DNA of 64,000 nucleotides from Rhodosporidiobolus odoratus (lineage: Eukaryota > Basidiomycota > Microbotryomycetes > Sporidiobolales > Sporidiobolaceae): positions 1,426,001-1,490,000 of the forward strand of contig JAOANU010000010.1 of the NCBI GenBank assembly GCA_034387635.1, written 5' to 3'. Under the pieces are notes generated by a model, which worked only from the letters and a program-made list of their open reading frames with translations, was not told the origin of the DNA and did not search any database. Positions 1 through 11,191 of this stretch are shown one piece after another. The stretch's first letter is position 1; each line of letters opens with the position of its first letter. The position numbers and the translations under genes are program-made.

Positions 1-1163
1 GGACGAGGAAGCAGAAGTGTGATCGACTCAAGCCTTGTTCGAACTGTAAGTTGCTCTGCTTTCCTCCACCTCTTTTATTACCCGAGTCCGTCACCGGTTA
101 ATCCTCGCTCATCCCGTCAGGCACTCTGCGTGGTCTCGACTGCAAGTACGGCCCGGGCAGCGACATCATCGTGTGCGTCTCGCTCTCCCCCCATCCCATG
201 AGGTTGAGGCTGACCTTTCTCTGCTCCCGCAGTGGCTTGACCAGCATCGAGAAGAACCACGCCGAGATCGCTCGCCTTCGTCGGCAAGTCAATACGCTCG
301 CGAAGAAGCTCGGGCTCACAAGTGGCGAGTTGTCGACGTTGTCTGCGGCCGCGAAGCGACTTGTTGAGAGTGAGCTAAGAAGGGAAGAGGCCATGAGTAT
401 GGGCTTTCATGGTGGCGGTCCTTCGTCGACGCCTTTTCAGCAGTCTGTTCCCACCTACCACTCCCCGTATCAGCCGCCGTACGATCAGCGTTACCAGCCA
501 ACTTATGGCCGACCCGCTGTCGTGCCTCCTTACCCTCAGCAGCAGTATCCTGAGCAGCAATACCCTCAGCAATACTCACAACCTTCTTACCCCCCTCAGC
601 AATTCCCCCCACGCAGCTATCAGCGCCACCCTCCTCCTCCGCCTCCGGCTCCCCGATTCCAGCCCGCCTCGCAGGGCGGCTACACGACCGTCTACCTCCC
701 CTCCGGTGAACCCGTCAGCGTCCCGATCCAGTCTCTCTCCTCTGGTCCGCCACGTCGTCTCTCCCAAGTCGGTCCCGCTCCTCCTTCCAGGGCACCTCGC
801 ATCGCCTCTGGCCCGCCAACCGCCGATCCTCGTCTCGCCCGACGTGCCCCTCCTCTCCCCTCACCTCGCGAATCTAGCAAGTCCCCTGTTCAGTCCCCTT
901 CTTCGTCGGCGTCTTCGTCTTCGGGGACGGTAGCTTCCCCGCTGGCGACTTTGAATCATCCGTTTGCGGTGATGGCTATTCCGCCTCGGTCTAGTTTCGG
1001 CGGGGGGAAGGGAGAGAAAGGAGAGAAGGGCGAGGAGACGAAGGAGAAGGCCTTCGATGGAGAGGAGGGGGAGGAAAAGACGGAGGAAAAGGAGGAGCAA
1101 GAGGTGGAGGAGGAGAAAGTCGAGGAAGGCGGGAAGAAGAGGAAGAGGGCGGGCACCTTATGA
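1..1163 (+). CDS. Zn2Cys6 (GAL4-type) transcription regulator, 5' end outside window
   Basis: Exons <1..45, 121..172 and 233..1163; the start lies upstream. Exon 1 and the start of exon 2 encode most of a fungal binuclear zinc cluster (KCDRLKPCSNC, then TLRGLDCKYGPG), which coordinates two zincs and binds DNA in the nucleus. A short charged helix follows (GLTSIEKNHAEIARLRR onward), the usual linker/dimerisation position. The rest is Gln/Pro/Tyr-rich and then Ser-rich, ending in a long Glu/Lys run, so no recognisable fungal effector domain is present. The second visible intron falls at the same codon and phase as in the regulator at 12.5-14.4 kb, and the linker is nearly the same, so the two are paralogues. 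The intron interrupting the cluster before KQKC in that paralogue is absent here. Target genes cannot be read from sequence. Confidence 0.85.
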
Positions 1164-1932
1164 GACGGAGAAGGTACTTCTCGATACCGTGATAGGGGGG
1201 TAGATAGGGTCTCTGGGCGAGCCTGTTCTGGTTGTGCGGTTGTGCAAAAGCAAAGTCTGTATGTTCGTTCAGCAGTGCCGAAGGGTGACACGCGAGCCCG
1301 TTCCTACCTTCTCGGGCTGGCGAGCATGGGAGAGAATGTGAGTGGTGTCCACTGCAGGCGCTCAGTCGCCGCTTAGCCGTCTGGACGAGGAGGAGAACGG
1401 CAGAAGGCGATTTGGGAAGGTCAGGCAGTCAGAGTGATTCTTTACCGGGACTGCTCAACATGCTTCTGGAATAGGCGCTACATCAGGACTTGCTTTCCGC
1501 GGTGACTGCTCGCTACTGGGTGCCGCACGCTAGCGCACATTGTCACCCGCACCTTTGAGCGACTCTCCAGGAAAAAACCATTCTTACGTTATCTACACAT
1601 CTTCTGGACGGAACGTACTAGGCTAACTCTAACTGCAGCGTCTACGCTATCGGCACATGCAGGGAGCGGGAACGCCCAGTGTCAACCGAGGCAGCAGATA
1701 GGTATCAGCGAGAAACCTCCCTTTTCTCCCTCTTCTTGGTTCATGCCGTTTTCGGATGCATAGATGGCGCACCCGATAGTCATATCGTCACAATCAACAT
1801 GAGAAGTACTCGATTGTGGCCATTGTGTGAGGAGAGAAGGGGCAAGGTGACAAGAAAAGAAAGCAAACCCAGCCCGAGCCGCACATGCTATATCATGGGC
1901 AGTACACTTGCACTAATTTGGTCATTTGGCTT
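1164..1932. other. intergenic, 3' flank of zinc-cluster gene
   Basis: No convincing gene. The stretch holds the 3' flank of the zinc-cluster gene and the upstream region of the U2 snRNA gene. A TATA-like ctatatcat lies near 1888-1896, about 40 bases before the inferred U2 start. The open frame that crosses the U2 gene (1679-2218) has no protein-like composition. Confidence 0.5.
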
Positions 1933-2122
1933 AACCTTTCTGGCCTTTTGGCTTAGATCAAGTGTAGTATCTGTTCTTACCAGTGTGATTACTGGTAGGT
2001 CCTCATTGAGGACCTCTAAAATCACTCTAATGTTTGTCCGCTGGAGTAGTCAGTTCTTGGGCTTGCCCTCCTGGCGACCGCGATGGCCCTTCCACTCCAC
2101 TTCAGGTTGGCGCTGTCAGGCT
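1933..2122 (+). ncRNA. U2: U2 spliceosomal snRNA
   Basis: The 5' half is an unmistakable U2: the block ggccttttggcttagatc is followed by aagtgtagtatctgttctt, which contains the branch-point-recognition element GTAGTA. Next come stem IIa (accagt/actggt around 1980-1996) and a perfect stem IIb (aggtcctc-att-gaggacct, 1996-2014). An Sm-like site (taatgtttgt, about 2029-2038) precedes a hairpin with the CUUG loop typical of U2 stem III (gggcttgccc). U2 pairs with the intron branch site during pre-mRNA splicing in the nucleus. The 5' end is set by alignment to the known U2 start and is good to a few bases; the 3' end is approximate because stem IV is divergent. It lies in a gene-poor stretch under its own promoter. 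Confidence 0.93.
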
Positions 2123-2969
2123 TCTCTTCTTTTGCTGCTCTTTGCTTTTCTTTCCTTTGCTCATCTCTGCTGTGCTCCGCTCACTCCCTTTTACCTTGAT
2201 CCCGGTGCGCTGCTATAGGGTCAGGTCTGTGCACCTTCTTGACTTCCTCTTTTTTCCCCTTTCCCTATGCTTTGCTGTTCTTTCAGCCATACGTCGGATT
2301 CTCTAGAGCACATGTTAGGTGGTGCTTGCCTGCCCATGTCCAAACACCTGTAACAGCAGGTAAAGTGTGAAAGCGAAGTTGAGAAGGCCGGAGCACTTCT
2401 TCTGCGTGCTTTGCAGCGTGTACTGCGCTTGCCCTTACCAAGCAGTGCTCTGCCTCTGAGGAGGACCCTCTGCTGTTGTTTGTGAAATTAGGGGACATTG
2501 TGATTGCGGGCCCAGTGGATATGTGGGGCCGCAGAGGAGGAAAACACGTTGGCACTTGGAAGGCAAGGTAGACTGGAAACAATACGTATCTTGAGCCGCT
2601 ATTGTGGGACTCTCCAGTAGGACTCCAAGCTTGGCAGCTGGGTAGGCGCAAGGAACTCCTAGGTCAGGCCATAAGATATGGATTGATCTGGTCGGCCTGA
2701 AAAAAAGGTGCAACAGCACAATCTCCTCCTTAAAACATCAGCTGTAGCTATTTGCCGCTCTTTCCTGGACCCGAAACCAATCACCAGTAAGACGTAGAGA
2801 CAGAAGCATTCTGAACTTGATCAAGCAGCTAAGCACCCTTTGCCCCATCCGCTTTTTCCTCACCCACCTCTCCCGCATTTCAGGCGAGAGACAACCCCGC
2901 AAACTGCTCCTCAAGCTCCTGGTAATCTTCTTCCTCGGGTCCTCTGACACTTTTGTGCCCTCGCTCTGA
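2123..2969. other. intergenic, no gene seen
   Basis: Lower-GC and without coding periodicity on either strand. Minus-strand frames around 2283-2719 are open but show no recognisable domain. I could not extend the decayed gene at 2970-4017 convincingly into this stretch. Confidence 0.4.
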
Positions 2970-4017
2970 TCATGCCACCTCCAACCTCCTAGTCTTCCAA
3001 ACGCGATCCATTGAAACAGCGCCAGGAAGGCGCAGAGTGTGACCGACGCCACAGAAGACCTTGTCCTCAATCCTGCATCTGGCTTCTTCACTGACGGTGA
3101 ACTCTGTCTTCAGCTTCTGTACCATCTCTGCACCAGTATTAAGGCCGGATTTGGAGAGGCTCAGGAGGCATTTGGAACAAGTGCACTTGCCTGGCTGGCA
3201 GTAGCAGCCGTAGTAGCTCCATGTTTGGACGAGAGGAAGGAGAGTGAAGTGGGGTGCGGAGGCAGACAGGGCGCGAGAGGGACTGGCCTGCATCTCCTGG
3301 GGAAGCAGGGTGAGAAAGTAGTGGTAGATGTCGATCTGGAACTCTTTGCCAGAGGTAAGCTGCGTAGTGGGGTACAGCTAGTAAGCGTTCAGGTCAAGAG
3401 CAAAACAGTAGGCTACCGCTCGCACAGTTCTCCAGCCGCACTCGAAAAGAGGAGAAGAAGGGGTCAAAGAAGCAGGATCTGAAGCAAAAAGCGAGGCGAC
3501 GCACGTTGCTGTTCGCAGAGCGGCTGCTCCTCAACTCGATCTCGATTACCTTCAGCTCAAACTACTTGGTGTCCCGCCTTGTGGTTTTGATCAGGTGGGG
3601 AGCAAGATTCGCCCAGCGCACCTCTGGCACTCCCTTGTCTTGGTACTCGGCGCTAAGCTTGGGGGCGGCCATAAGACCGGGCGACACGAAGACTGAGCTA
3701 CCGAACGTGCGATCTAGCAGCTTGCGCGCGCCTTCTATGAGAACTTCTCCTCAAGACTTGAGGTTTTCAGTGTAAACAACTTGGTCTTCTTGTTGTATCC
3801 TTGACAGAATTGTGCCCTCAATGCGAGTGCCGGGAATGAGGTTGGAACTGCAGCTGAAGCAATCAGCATGGTGTTTGTACGGCCTTAGGTTAAAAGGTTT
3901 GCGGCCACCGGGGGATGGTTGGCTCTTGTACCGCTGGCGGAGTTGGCCAGAGTTGGGGCGCTCCAGGCAAATGGAACCCTGCGAGACTGAAACACGGCAA
4001 GTATCTTGTGAGTCCAT
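2970..4017 (-). pseudogene. decayed copy of the C-x4-C-x4-C paralogous family
   Basis: Reading down from an ATG at 4017, the frame gives MDSQDTCRVSVS, matching MSQQDTYRISVS at the start of the intact gene at 44943-45815. About 90 codons in, it meets a TGA and then continues in the same frame through VFVSPGLMAAPKLSAEYQDKG and VRWANLAPHLIK, aligned with IYISPGLIEAPDLSGEYQKRG and VKWANFKPALLK. A TAG then sits where the intact copy has Trp in YWSL. After an intron-like gap, a second frame supplies IYHYFLTLLPQ and a Cys-rich end with C-x4-C-x4-C-L-L. Two in-frame stops plus frame changes make a pseudogene the simplest reading. Stop removal by unrecognised introns is possible but not supported by good splice sites. 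Function of the family is unknown. Confidence 0.7.
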
Positions 4018-4923
4018 AGCGGTAGGAGGGAGGTGAGCGGTGAAAAACGAGGAAAGGAGGGGGGAAGGAAGAGCTCGGCGGACTCCGTACAGCAAGTTCG
4101 ACGCTTTAGCCGCCTTTCAGCAAAGTCATCTCTACTTCAGCATGCCTGCAGGCAGCTGATCGAGCAAGACCCCCCCTGCATTGCGCTCGAGTCATTCCAG
4201 GACAGCGCGGGCATTGGAACAGCTCCATTCAGCAGGTTTTCCACCTTTCCAGCCTCTTCCGCTCGTCGACATGTAAGTATCTCGCCAGCAATTTGCCTGA
4301 TGAAGAAGACCGCAGCGTCAGAGCAGTAGGCGGAAGAGGTACCTGGGTAGCACGACGAAGTGAGCCACACTGCAAAGCAGTATACGTGAAGAAAAGGACA
4401 GCAGCGGTGAGAGCAAGGGCGGACCGGTGACAGTCAGGCTCACTAGCCCCCTTGCAAAGTAAGCCGTTCAGATCACAGACTGGGTGAACGTGCGATCGGA
4501 GCGAAAGGGGGGCGGAGGCGGCAGTCGAAGTTGCTGAGAATTCAAGTTGAAGCTGTTGGTGCGAGGCACTTGCTGCACCTGCCGGAGTTCAGGCCTGGGC
4601 GGTCGACAATCGCACCATACGCCCCATGATGTATTGTGCCTGTAGCAAGCGGCCTTCATCGCCGAGTTGCGTACTCGGCCAGAAGATGGTTTTGAGCCAA
4701 GTGAAGGATGGTAAGCGGAAAAGCACACCAGGAATCAAGGGGGAGGACATACGGCGAGATAAGGAGCTCTGCTGTCATCCTACAGCAGCATACTCCGCTT
4801 GCAGACGAATCGACGTGCAATGGAAGGTAGACAAGTCTCGAGAGAAGCGAGTCTCATCAGGTTTGTCACTTCCTCCGGGCTGCGAGATCGCTAGACAAGT
4901 CAAAGTAGCTCATCAGCTACAGT
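4018..4923. other. intergenic, upstream of the WD40 gene
   Basis: No gene recognised. Several short frames are open on both strands but have no domain, no paired splice sites and no composition like the neighbouring genes. It presumably carries the promoter of the WD40 gene. Confidence 0.4.
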
Positions 4924-7329
4924 ATGGCGACACACAAACGACCCTTCCGCCCCACCGACCTCGCCCTGGTCAATCCGACTCTTCCCTCCTCCTCATACCG
5001 ACGTTCCCTCCTCAACTCGACATTCTCCAAGCCTCTGACGAATCAGGTAGCATTGCGAGCTCACCACTCCTGCGTCAACGCCCTCGCCGCCTCAAGCGAC
5101 GGACGGTGGCTGGCAAGCGGTGGGGATGATCAGAGGGTTATGCTTTGGAAGACGGAATACACCCACGACGAGGCTCAAGAACCGCGAGGCTGCTATTCGG
5201 GTCACTCAGTGAGCCTTACTCTTCCTCCTGTGCAAATCAGCCGCCTGACGTTCTCGACCGTGGCGCCAGTAGAGCAATATCTTCACCCTCGCTTTTTCGT
5301 GCGACGGCTCGAAGCTCTTCTCGTAAGGACCTGCTCGTCTATCGCATCACCTTGACGATGAAGCATCTGACCCTTCTCTTCTCACGCCTTCCAGCGGAGG
5401 AAATGACGCTGCCATCATGTCCTACGACCTCGAGACACGCTCTTCAACCTTCTCGACTCCCTTACATGCCGGTCTACCTCCGACAGAAGCCTACTTGGAG
5501 CATGATGTGCGTCTTTCCCTTCCACCCAAGTCTCGCGCTCACATGACATCATTCCGTAAGGACGCCGTGATGTCTCTATCCGCGCACCCTTCCAACCCTC
5601 ATCTTCTCCTTACCGCCTCAAGCGACGGAACACTCCGCCAGTACGACACCCGAACTCAGGCGGGCTGCGTGGGTATAATCGCCGATCGATACGCAATGTG
5701 CGATGTGACCCACCACCCGACCACGCACGAGGTGTTTGCGTACTCGGGCGAGGATGGCAATGTCGGACTAGTAGATGGGAGGATGGCTTGGAATCGCGAG
5801 GAAAATGTGACTATTGTGAGGAATGTGGCGGTGCAGCAAGTCCGTTCTGTCTCTTGCTCAGCCCTGCAGCCCCTTTCCATCCGTACCTTCTGACGAATCC
5901 GCGCATCCGCCCAACCTGTACCGCACCACACAGTTTGACACGCACATCACTCGTCTTCTCCCTGATCCCACTCAGCCCGTTGACGTTCGAAACCCAGTCA
6001 AACTCTTTCAGCGCGCCCGTCCCACAGTCTCCTCCACCGTCTTTTCGCCGAGCGGTTCCCTCTTCTGCGCGACCCTCAGCGGGTACCTGCCAACCCTGTA
6101 TGAGCTTTCTTCGCCCATCCCGCTAGCTACATTTGCTGCTCCTCCTTCTGCGCCTCGGCCTGATTCGCCTGCACCGGCCCGACCTGCGAAGAAGAAGCAC
6201 AAAAGAAACAGCCTTGCACGCGAAGAAGAAGGAACCTTCCCCGGGGGCTATCGCAACACGACGACGACAAAACATGGCTCCTTCGGCGGCGGTCCCGGGG
6301 CAACTCCTGGGAATGGGTTGTACTATGCGGCGGGGAGCGACGACTTTAAGGCGTATGTTTGGGAGGTTCCGAGTGTGCAGCGGATGAGGGAAGAAAGTCA
6401 GGAGCTGAAGAAAGAAGAGCTCGGGCTGGGAATGATTGGTATGTCGTTGTTTTTGGCCTATCTTGCGTTCTTAAATCGATGCTGATAGTCCACCTTTTTC
6501 TAATGCAGGCTATCGCTCGAGTCTTCCTGGTTCTCATGCCCAACTGAACATCCCGCACTCGATATCAACGCCTTCGCAAGTCCTCGCCGGCCACCGCTCA
6601 ATCGTCAACACCGCTCTGTTTCATCCGACTCTTCCTCTTCTTTACACCGCCGGCGTAGAAAAACTCGTCGTCTGCCACTCACCCCTCTCTAGCACCCCTC
6701 TCGTACCGCCTGGCTTCGGTTCCATTCCATCGACATCGACATCGACATCGACAATGGGCTCAACCGAACAGAGTTGGCGCTTCCAACCCCGCCGTCCCGC
6801 CTCACTCGCTTCCGCCACTTCCCTCCCCGACATAACCCCGCGCGACGCCGCCCTCGACCCTTCCCTCCTCCCTTCCGAGACCCATCATTCTCGCGAGCTC
6901 AGGCTAAGGAACGAAGACCTCGAAGTATTGGAATATTTCGATGGGTTGATTCGAGGGGAAGGGGAGGAGAGGGTTTGGGATGAGGAGGGGAGGTTGGAGA
7001 CTCTTAGTGATAACGGCGGAGAGGGGGAGAGCAGCGAGGACGGGTGGAGTGAGGGGGAGGGGGAGAGCGAGGAAGAAAGGGAGTGGGATATGGATGAGGA
7101 GGAAGAAGGCAGGGTAACGCAGGCTTTCCAGAGCGCCCTGGAGGAGGAAGCAAGAGGTAGAGAAGGCGACGAGGGAAGCGAGGACGAGAGGGCGGAAGCG
7201 GCCGGGGATCGAGGGGCGGTTAGGAGGATGTTGAATGCGATTTATGCGGCGGAAGAGGCGGAAGAGGCGGAGGATGGAGGGAGCAGTGAGCAGAACGAGG
7301 GGGACGAGGACTCGAGTGGAGAGGACTAG
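4924..7329 (+). CDS. WD40-repeat protein, DCAF5-like CRL4 substrate receptor
   Basis: Exons 4924..5208, 5273..5322, 5395..5506, 5561..5815, 5862..6438, 6509..7329 give 699 residues. WD40 repeats run from about residue 45 (VNALAASSDGRWLASGGDD) through SNIFTLAFSCDGSKLFS, a TASSDGTLRQYDTR repeat and a late pair: YAAGSDDFKAYVWEVP, then AGHRSIVNTALFHPTLPLLY followed by AGVEK. The order and the last two repeats follow metazoan DCAF5 (WDR22), an adaptor that recruits substrates to DDB1-CUL4 ubiquitin ligase. RQYDTR resembles the DDB1-contacting WDxR box. The C-terminal quarter is strongly acidic. Exon 2 has only 50 nt. The 54-nt segment 5507..5560 is modelled as an intron but is divisible by three and could be read through. 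Family assignment is fairly secure; substrates are unknown. Confidence 0.85.
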
Positions 7330-7656
7330 GAAGATGCGCTCTGAAAGCGTCTCGTGTGTCGTGTTTGGGTGTAGCATAGCCTGGCACTAGATTCTCCTAA
7401 GAAGTCGAAACGTTGTAGCTCTTCTATCGTTCTCGCGAAAGTGGACGAGAGCAAGAGCGGGTATTTCCTACAAGGTATCAAGCGCGACATGGAATGAATG
7501 GGGAGCGGACCGGGGGCTACAAGCGAAAGTGGAACAAGGTAGAGTGGGAGGAAGAGAAACTGTGCGCACAGGGTGAAAAGAACAGTACAGCCGAAAGGAA
7601 ATAAAGAGGTACAGGCGACCGGTCGATGCAACAAGCATTACCTCCTCCCCTTCCGC
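7330..7656. other. convergent 3' intergenic
   Basis: Space between two convergent genes (WD40 on plus, SRAP on minus). It would hold both 3' UTRs. Nothing else seen. Confidence 0.5.
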
Positions 7657-9619
7657 CTACTTCTCCTCATCGACGACCGGGAAGAAGTCCGTCAACTCCT
7701 CGTTGCCCTTTCCATCTGTGTGCAGCTGCGCCTTCTCCTTCCTCGCCTTCTTCTTCGCCGGCTTCCTCATTGTGGCGTCGTCATCCTCGCCAGAAGAGTC
7801 TGCGGAAAGGTCAAGCACCTCGACCTCTTCCACCCCTTCGCTCCCGCCACGCTTGACCTTGGCCTTACTAACCTCGTTGGCGGAATTCGGCGCCTTACAC
7901 TTCTTCGGTGTACTGCTCTGGAGACCTTCAAGCTTGTCTTCAGCCTTCGCAATGACGGCGACCTTGCGAGGCGAATCTTCGTCCGGGTTCATCGTTTCGT
8001 CCTCGTTTTCTTCCTCCTTCATGGTCTTGGTCTTGGGCTTCGAGGTCGAAGCTGATGGTGAGGAAGGCGAAGAGGACTGCGCCTTGACCTTCTGCTTCAA
8101 GATTGAAGAGGGAGAGGCGGAGGAAGGCTTGGGATATGTGGAAGAAGAAGGTTTCGAGGGAGACGAGGCCGACTTTTGCTTGGCGAAGAGAGCGTCGAGA
8201 GAACCTTTCTTGGCCGCGACAGGCTGCGCGAACGTGCAAGATCGCGTGAGGTTCTCCGCTAGTACCCGTCAGGCGAAAGTGACAGAAAGGCAGCTGAGGC
8301 TATGGACACCTTTCGACACGCACCTTGATAAAATCCGGACTCTCGTTCCCCACTTTTCCAACTCCCTGATCAACCGGATAGCACTCAACCTGACTCTCGT
8401 ACGGACGGATGAGGGCTTTGACCCCGTCGTTCCAGGGCGAGTCAGACAGCCAGAGTTGGATTTCTTCGGACGACGCGAGGATGGCGGGCATGCGGGTGTG
8501 GAGCTGTGGAGTGTCACAGGGTCAGACGAGCTGTGGGTACTACGATCAATAAGGGAGGAAGAACGGAAGAACGGCGGCGGGAGTAGAAGGAAGGCCTAGC
8601 GGGGCTCAAAAGAGGATCAAGAAGAAAACGCACGAAGCGGAGTTGGGCATTGACAGGGGTAGTAAGAATCGTGTAGGACGTTATGGAGTCGTAGTCTCCG
8701 TTGTACTCGCAATGATCCCAGAGGCCCGCTGTGCACCGAATAAATGAGCCATCCGATCTTCGCCACGAGCGACGAGCGAAGAGCGCGAACGCACCAAAAG
8801 CCATCAACTTCCCATCCTTCCTCTTGACAAAGTGTGGTACCTTGTCCTTACCCTTCTGCAGCCATTCGTAGAAACCTTGAGCGAGAACCACACAGCGCTT
8901 GGTCTCCCTCGGACCGCGCCAACTGGGTTTTCCTTCAAAGACTGATTCGCACTGAGCGTTGATGGTGCTTATGGGAGTGGTAGGTGGTGTTTTGTACCAG
9001 CTGCGGGTACGTGTGAGGGTTGATACATAGACGAGGAGCAGTAAGAGGGGAGAGAAAAGAGAGAAGAGGCATCGGAACGCACTGAGGAACCAGTCCCCAG
9101 ACCAGCGCATCGAGCTCGTACTTCTCGCTTCCCATGCCGGCTCGTTTCCCCTTCCTCATGACGACGCTCTTGCTCTTCGGACAGACCTGTACCCGGCGGG
9201 CGCGGGCGGAAGTAGCAACGACTCGGAGCAATGTCAGCGAGGGAAAGGCGGTCCGAAGGGGCCAAGGAGCACAGCGAGTGTGTAGCATTCTTACTCACAT
9301 TGTAGCGCACCCTGTGTCCTGCTTTCGCTTCCTGATTGCCCCAAGCCACGAGTCCCTCGTCGCCACCTTGACGTTCCTGCGCTCCGGCCTGAGCATCGCC
9401 GGAGCTCGTTTGCCCCGTAGTCCCACTAGAATCACCCTGTTGAGACCTGTTAGCACCCTGACCACTCTCCCCAGCTCCGTCGACGTCTTCCTCGTTGTCA
9501 TCATTCTCATCGGCTCCTCCGCCTGCCTCATCGCGATCGTGCTGCTGCTGGAAGTAGTCGTGGTTTACGTGATAGGCGATATCGTCTGCTGCGAGACCTA
9601 AAGCGAAGCGACCGCACAT
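7657..9619 (-). CDS. HMCES: SRAP-domain abasic-site DNA-protein crosslink protein (HMCES/YedK family)
   Basis: Exons (minus) 9299..9619, 9083..9186, 8795..9000, 8634..8728, 8324..8503, 7657..8223 give 490 residues. It opens MCGRF, so Cys2 is the family's nucleophile that crosslinks to abasic sites in single-stranded DNA. RYN (Asn107), GFYEW (Glu187) and HTRMP (His244) are the other catalytic positions, and LVWGLVPHWYK and FAGLW are further family blocks. An Asp/Gly/Gln-rich insertion of about 75 residues separates the first helix from RYN. At the DNA-contacting NxRxE motif this protein has NAQCES, so the usual Arg is Gln. The tail is disordered, with a SIM-like VEVLDLS followed by acidic residues and a PIP-box-like NEELTDFF just before the stop, both suggesting replication-fork association (inference). 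The gene is convergent with the DCAF5-like gene. Confidence 0.9.
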
Positions 9620-9771
9620 TTTGACGTTGTAAGCCGAGCGAAAAAAATGCGAGAAAAGTAAACTTGAGTTAACCCTCGATTTCTCAGTTTCCGAGTTGCT
9701 TATCGGCCGGGGGGGCGGCGAACAGACACGAAGTACAATACAGAGCATCCGACGAAGTAGGAGGGAGATAT

Positions 9772-11191
9772 CTATGCTAGGTCTACAGCAGAATGCGTGT
9801 TCGCCCTCACCGGCGTCTCCACTGTTTTCCCATTAATCCACGACCTCGTCCCCTCCGCTATTGGTCCGGCTCTCCAGCCCAGAGAGATCTCCTGAATCTT
9901 AAACCTCGGTACCGCCGGTTCGCTGCGTGGCAGGGGGTTGGAGTTGTACTGAGCCGAGCCGGGCAAAGGGATCGACGAGCCGATATACTCTTCGACCGTT
10001 CGACGGGTGGAGAGAGTCGTGTAGAGGGAGAGACCGTAGCAGCAGGGGATTGGTGCCCAGAAGGCGTAGTTGACAAAGGCGAAACGGGGGCTGGCTTCGC
10101 TGAAAACGGTTGCAGTGATGGCTACGAGGCGGAAAGAGAAGAAGAAAAAGTCAGTCGCTTCTTCCTTCGAGCGAGGCGCTCTAAAGAGAACACGGAGGAA
10201 TTGAGCGAACCTCCGACAAGCGCAAGTACGGAAGTATACGCCGCTGTCTGCATAGCAGACTGGATGAGCCGTTTCAGCAGCCCGTCCGTCTGCTCGTTGA
10301 AACCGGCAACGCGCTGCTTCAGCGTGCAGGCAAGAGCGGCAGAGATGAGCACGTCGATGATGCAGCTCGTCCATAGCCAGAGTGACAAGGCAGCGTTGAA
10401 GTCGATCCTGAGGCTGTCGTAGTTGCCGTAGAAGTACTATGGACGTGCGCTTGTGAGTACGGATAAGACGGCCACCAGAAACAGAACTAGCGCACAGTCA
10501 GATTGATGGCACAGGTCGCCACTGCCCCTCCAAGTGCCAGCAGAATCCCCAAGCCGATCACGAGGAGGAAAAGGTATCGACCAAAGATGCGGTTTTTGGG
10601 CAGGAGCTGCAGGGAGGCAAAGCGTCAGCAGGAGACAAGGGACAACGCTTGATCTGCCAAGCTTACTGCGGCTGTTCGCAGCATCAGAAGGGTCTGCACC
10701 GGAGCAGCCACGAATCCGCCAAATAGAGGAGGAAACGATTCGAAGGCAGTGCCGTTGAGCAGGAACACCACGTTGCGGTTGGTAGCGGCTGCAAAGGAGT
10801 ATACAGTCAGCGAGTGCACAAGCGAGGTAGTGACGGAGACAGGAGAAGGCAGCACAGCGAAGAAAGGGAAAGTAGCCTACTTGTCCACTGGATTTGCTCA
10901 GCATATATCTGCGAGGAACGGACAGCTCAGCCGTATGCGCGGCGATGAAGGGGCGTCACAACGTACCAAGCCAATGTAGCACGTCAACAGCACGAACACC
11001 ACCCACAGCAACGCCTTGACCCGCACCATCGCCTTCTTGTACAGTCTGCCCGACACGTATCGCCCGTGTACCACCAAGTACATCCCGTAGAGTACCATGG
11101 CAAGCTGCCATCCTGCGCTCGAGGGTGCGAGTAGACCTGCGGATTCGAGAGACGTTGCGACATGATCGAGGGAGTCGTCGACGTCGCTCAT
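9772..11191 (-). CDS. DUF6534-type seven-span membrane protein
   Basis: Exons (minus) 10967..11191, 10881..10908, 10667..10788, 10496..10606, 10211..10436, 9772..10121 give 353 residues. It shows a series of hydrophobic helices: near residues 28-42 and 60-75, one in the FGRYLFLLVIGL segment, then FNAALSLWLWTSCIIDVLIS and IQSAMQTAAYTSVLALVG. The block ALSLWLW..CIIDVLIS..L, followed by T.GLL.RLI..A.QT, is characteristic of the DUF6534 family of basidiomycete integral membrane proteins, whose function is unknown. The cytosolic C-terminal tail of about 80 residues lacks motifs. Exon 2 is only 28 nt and the last intron has a weak GTTCGC donor. Its stop is about 150 nt downstream of the SRAP gene's start codon on the same strand, so the SRAP promoter must be short or lie within this gene's 3' region. 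Confidence 0.82.

Noticed and set aside
1679..2218. 179-codon plus-strand open frame
   Set aside because: It runs straight through the U2 snRNA gene, and its amino-acid composition and lack of conservation do not suggest a protein.
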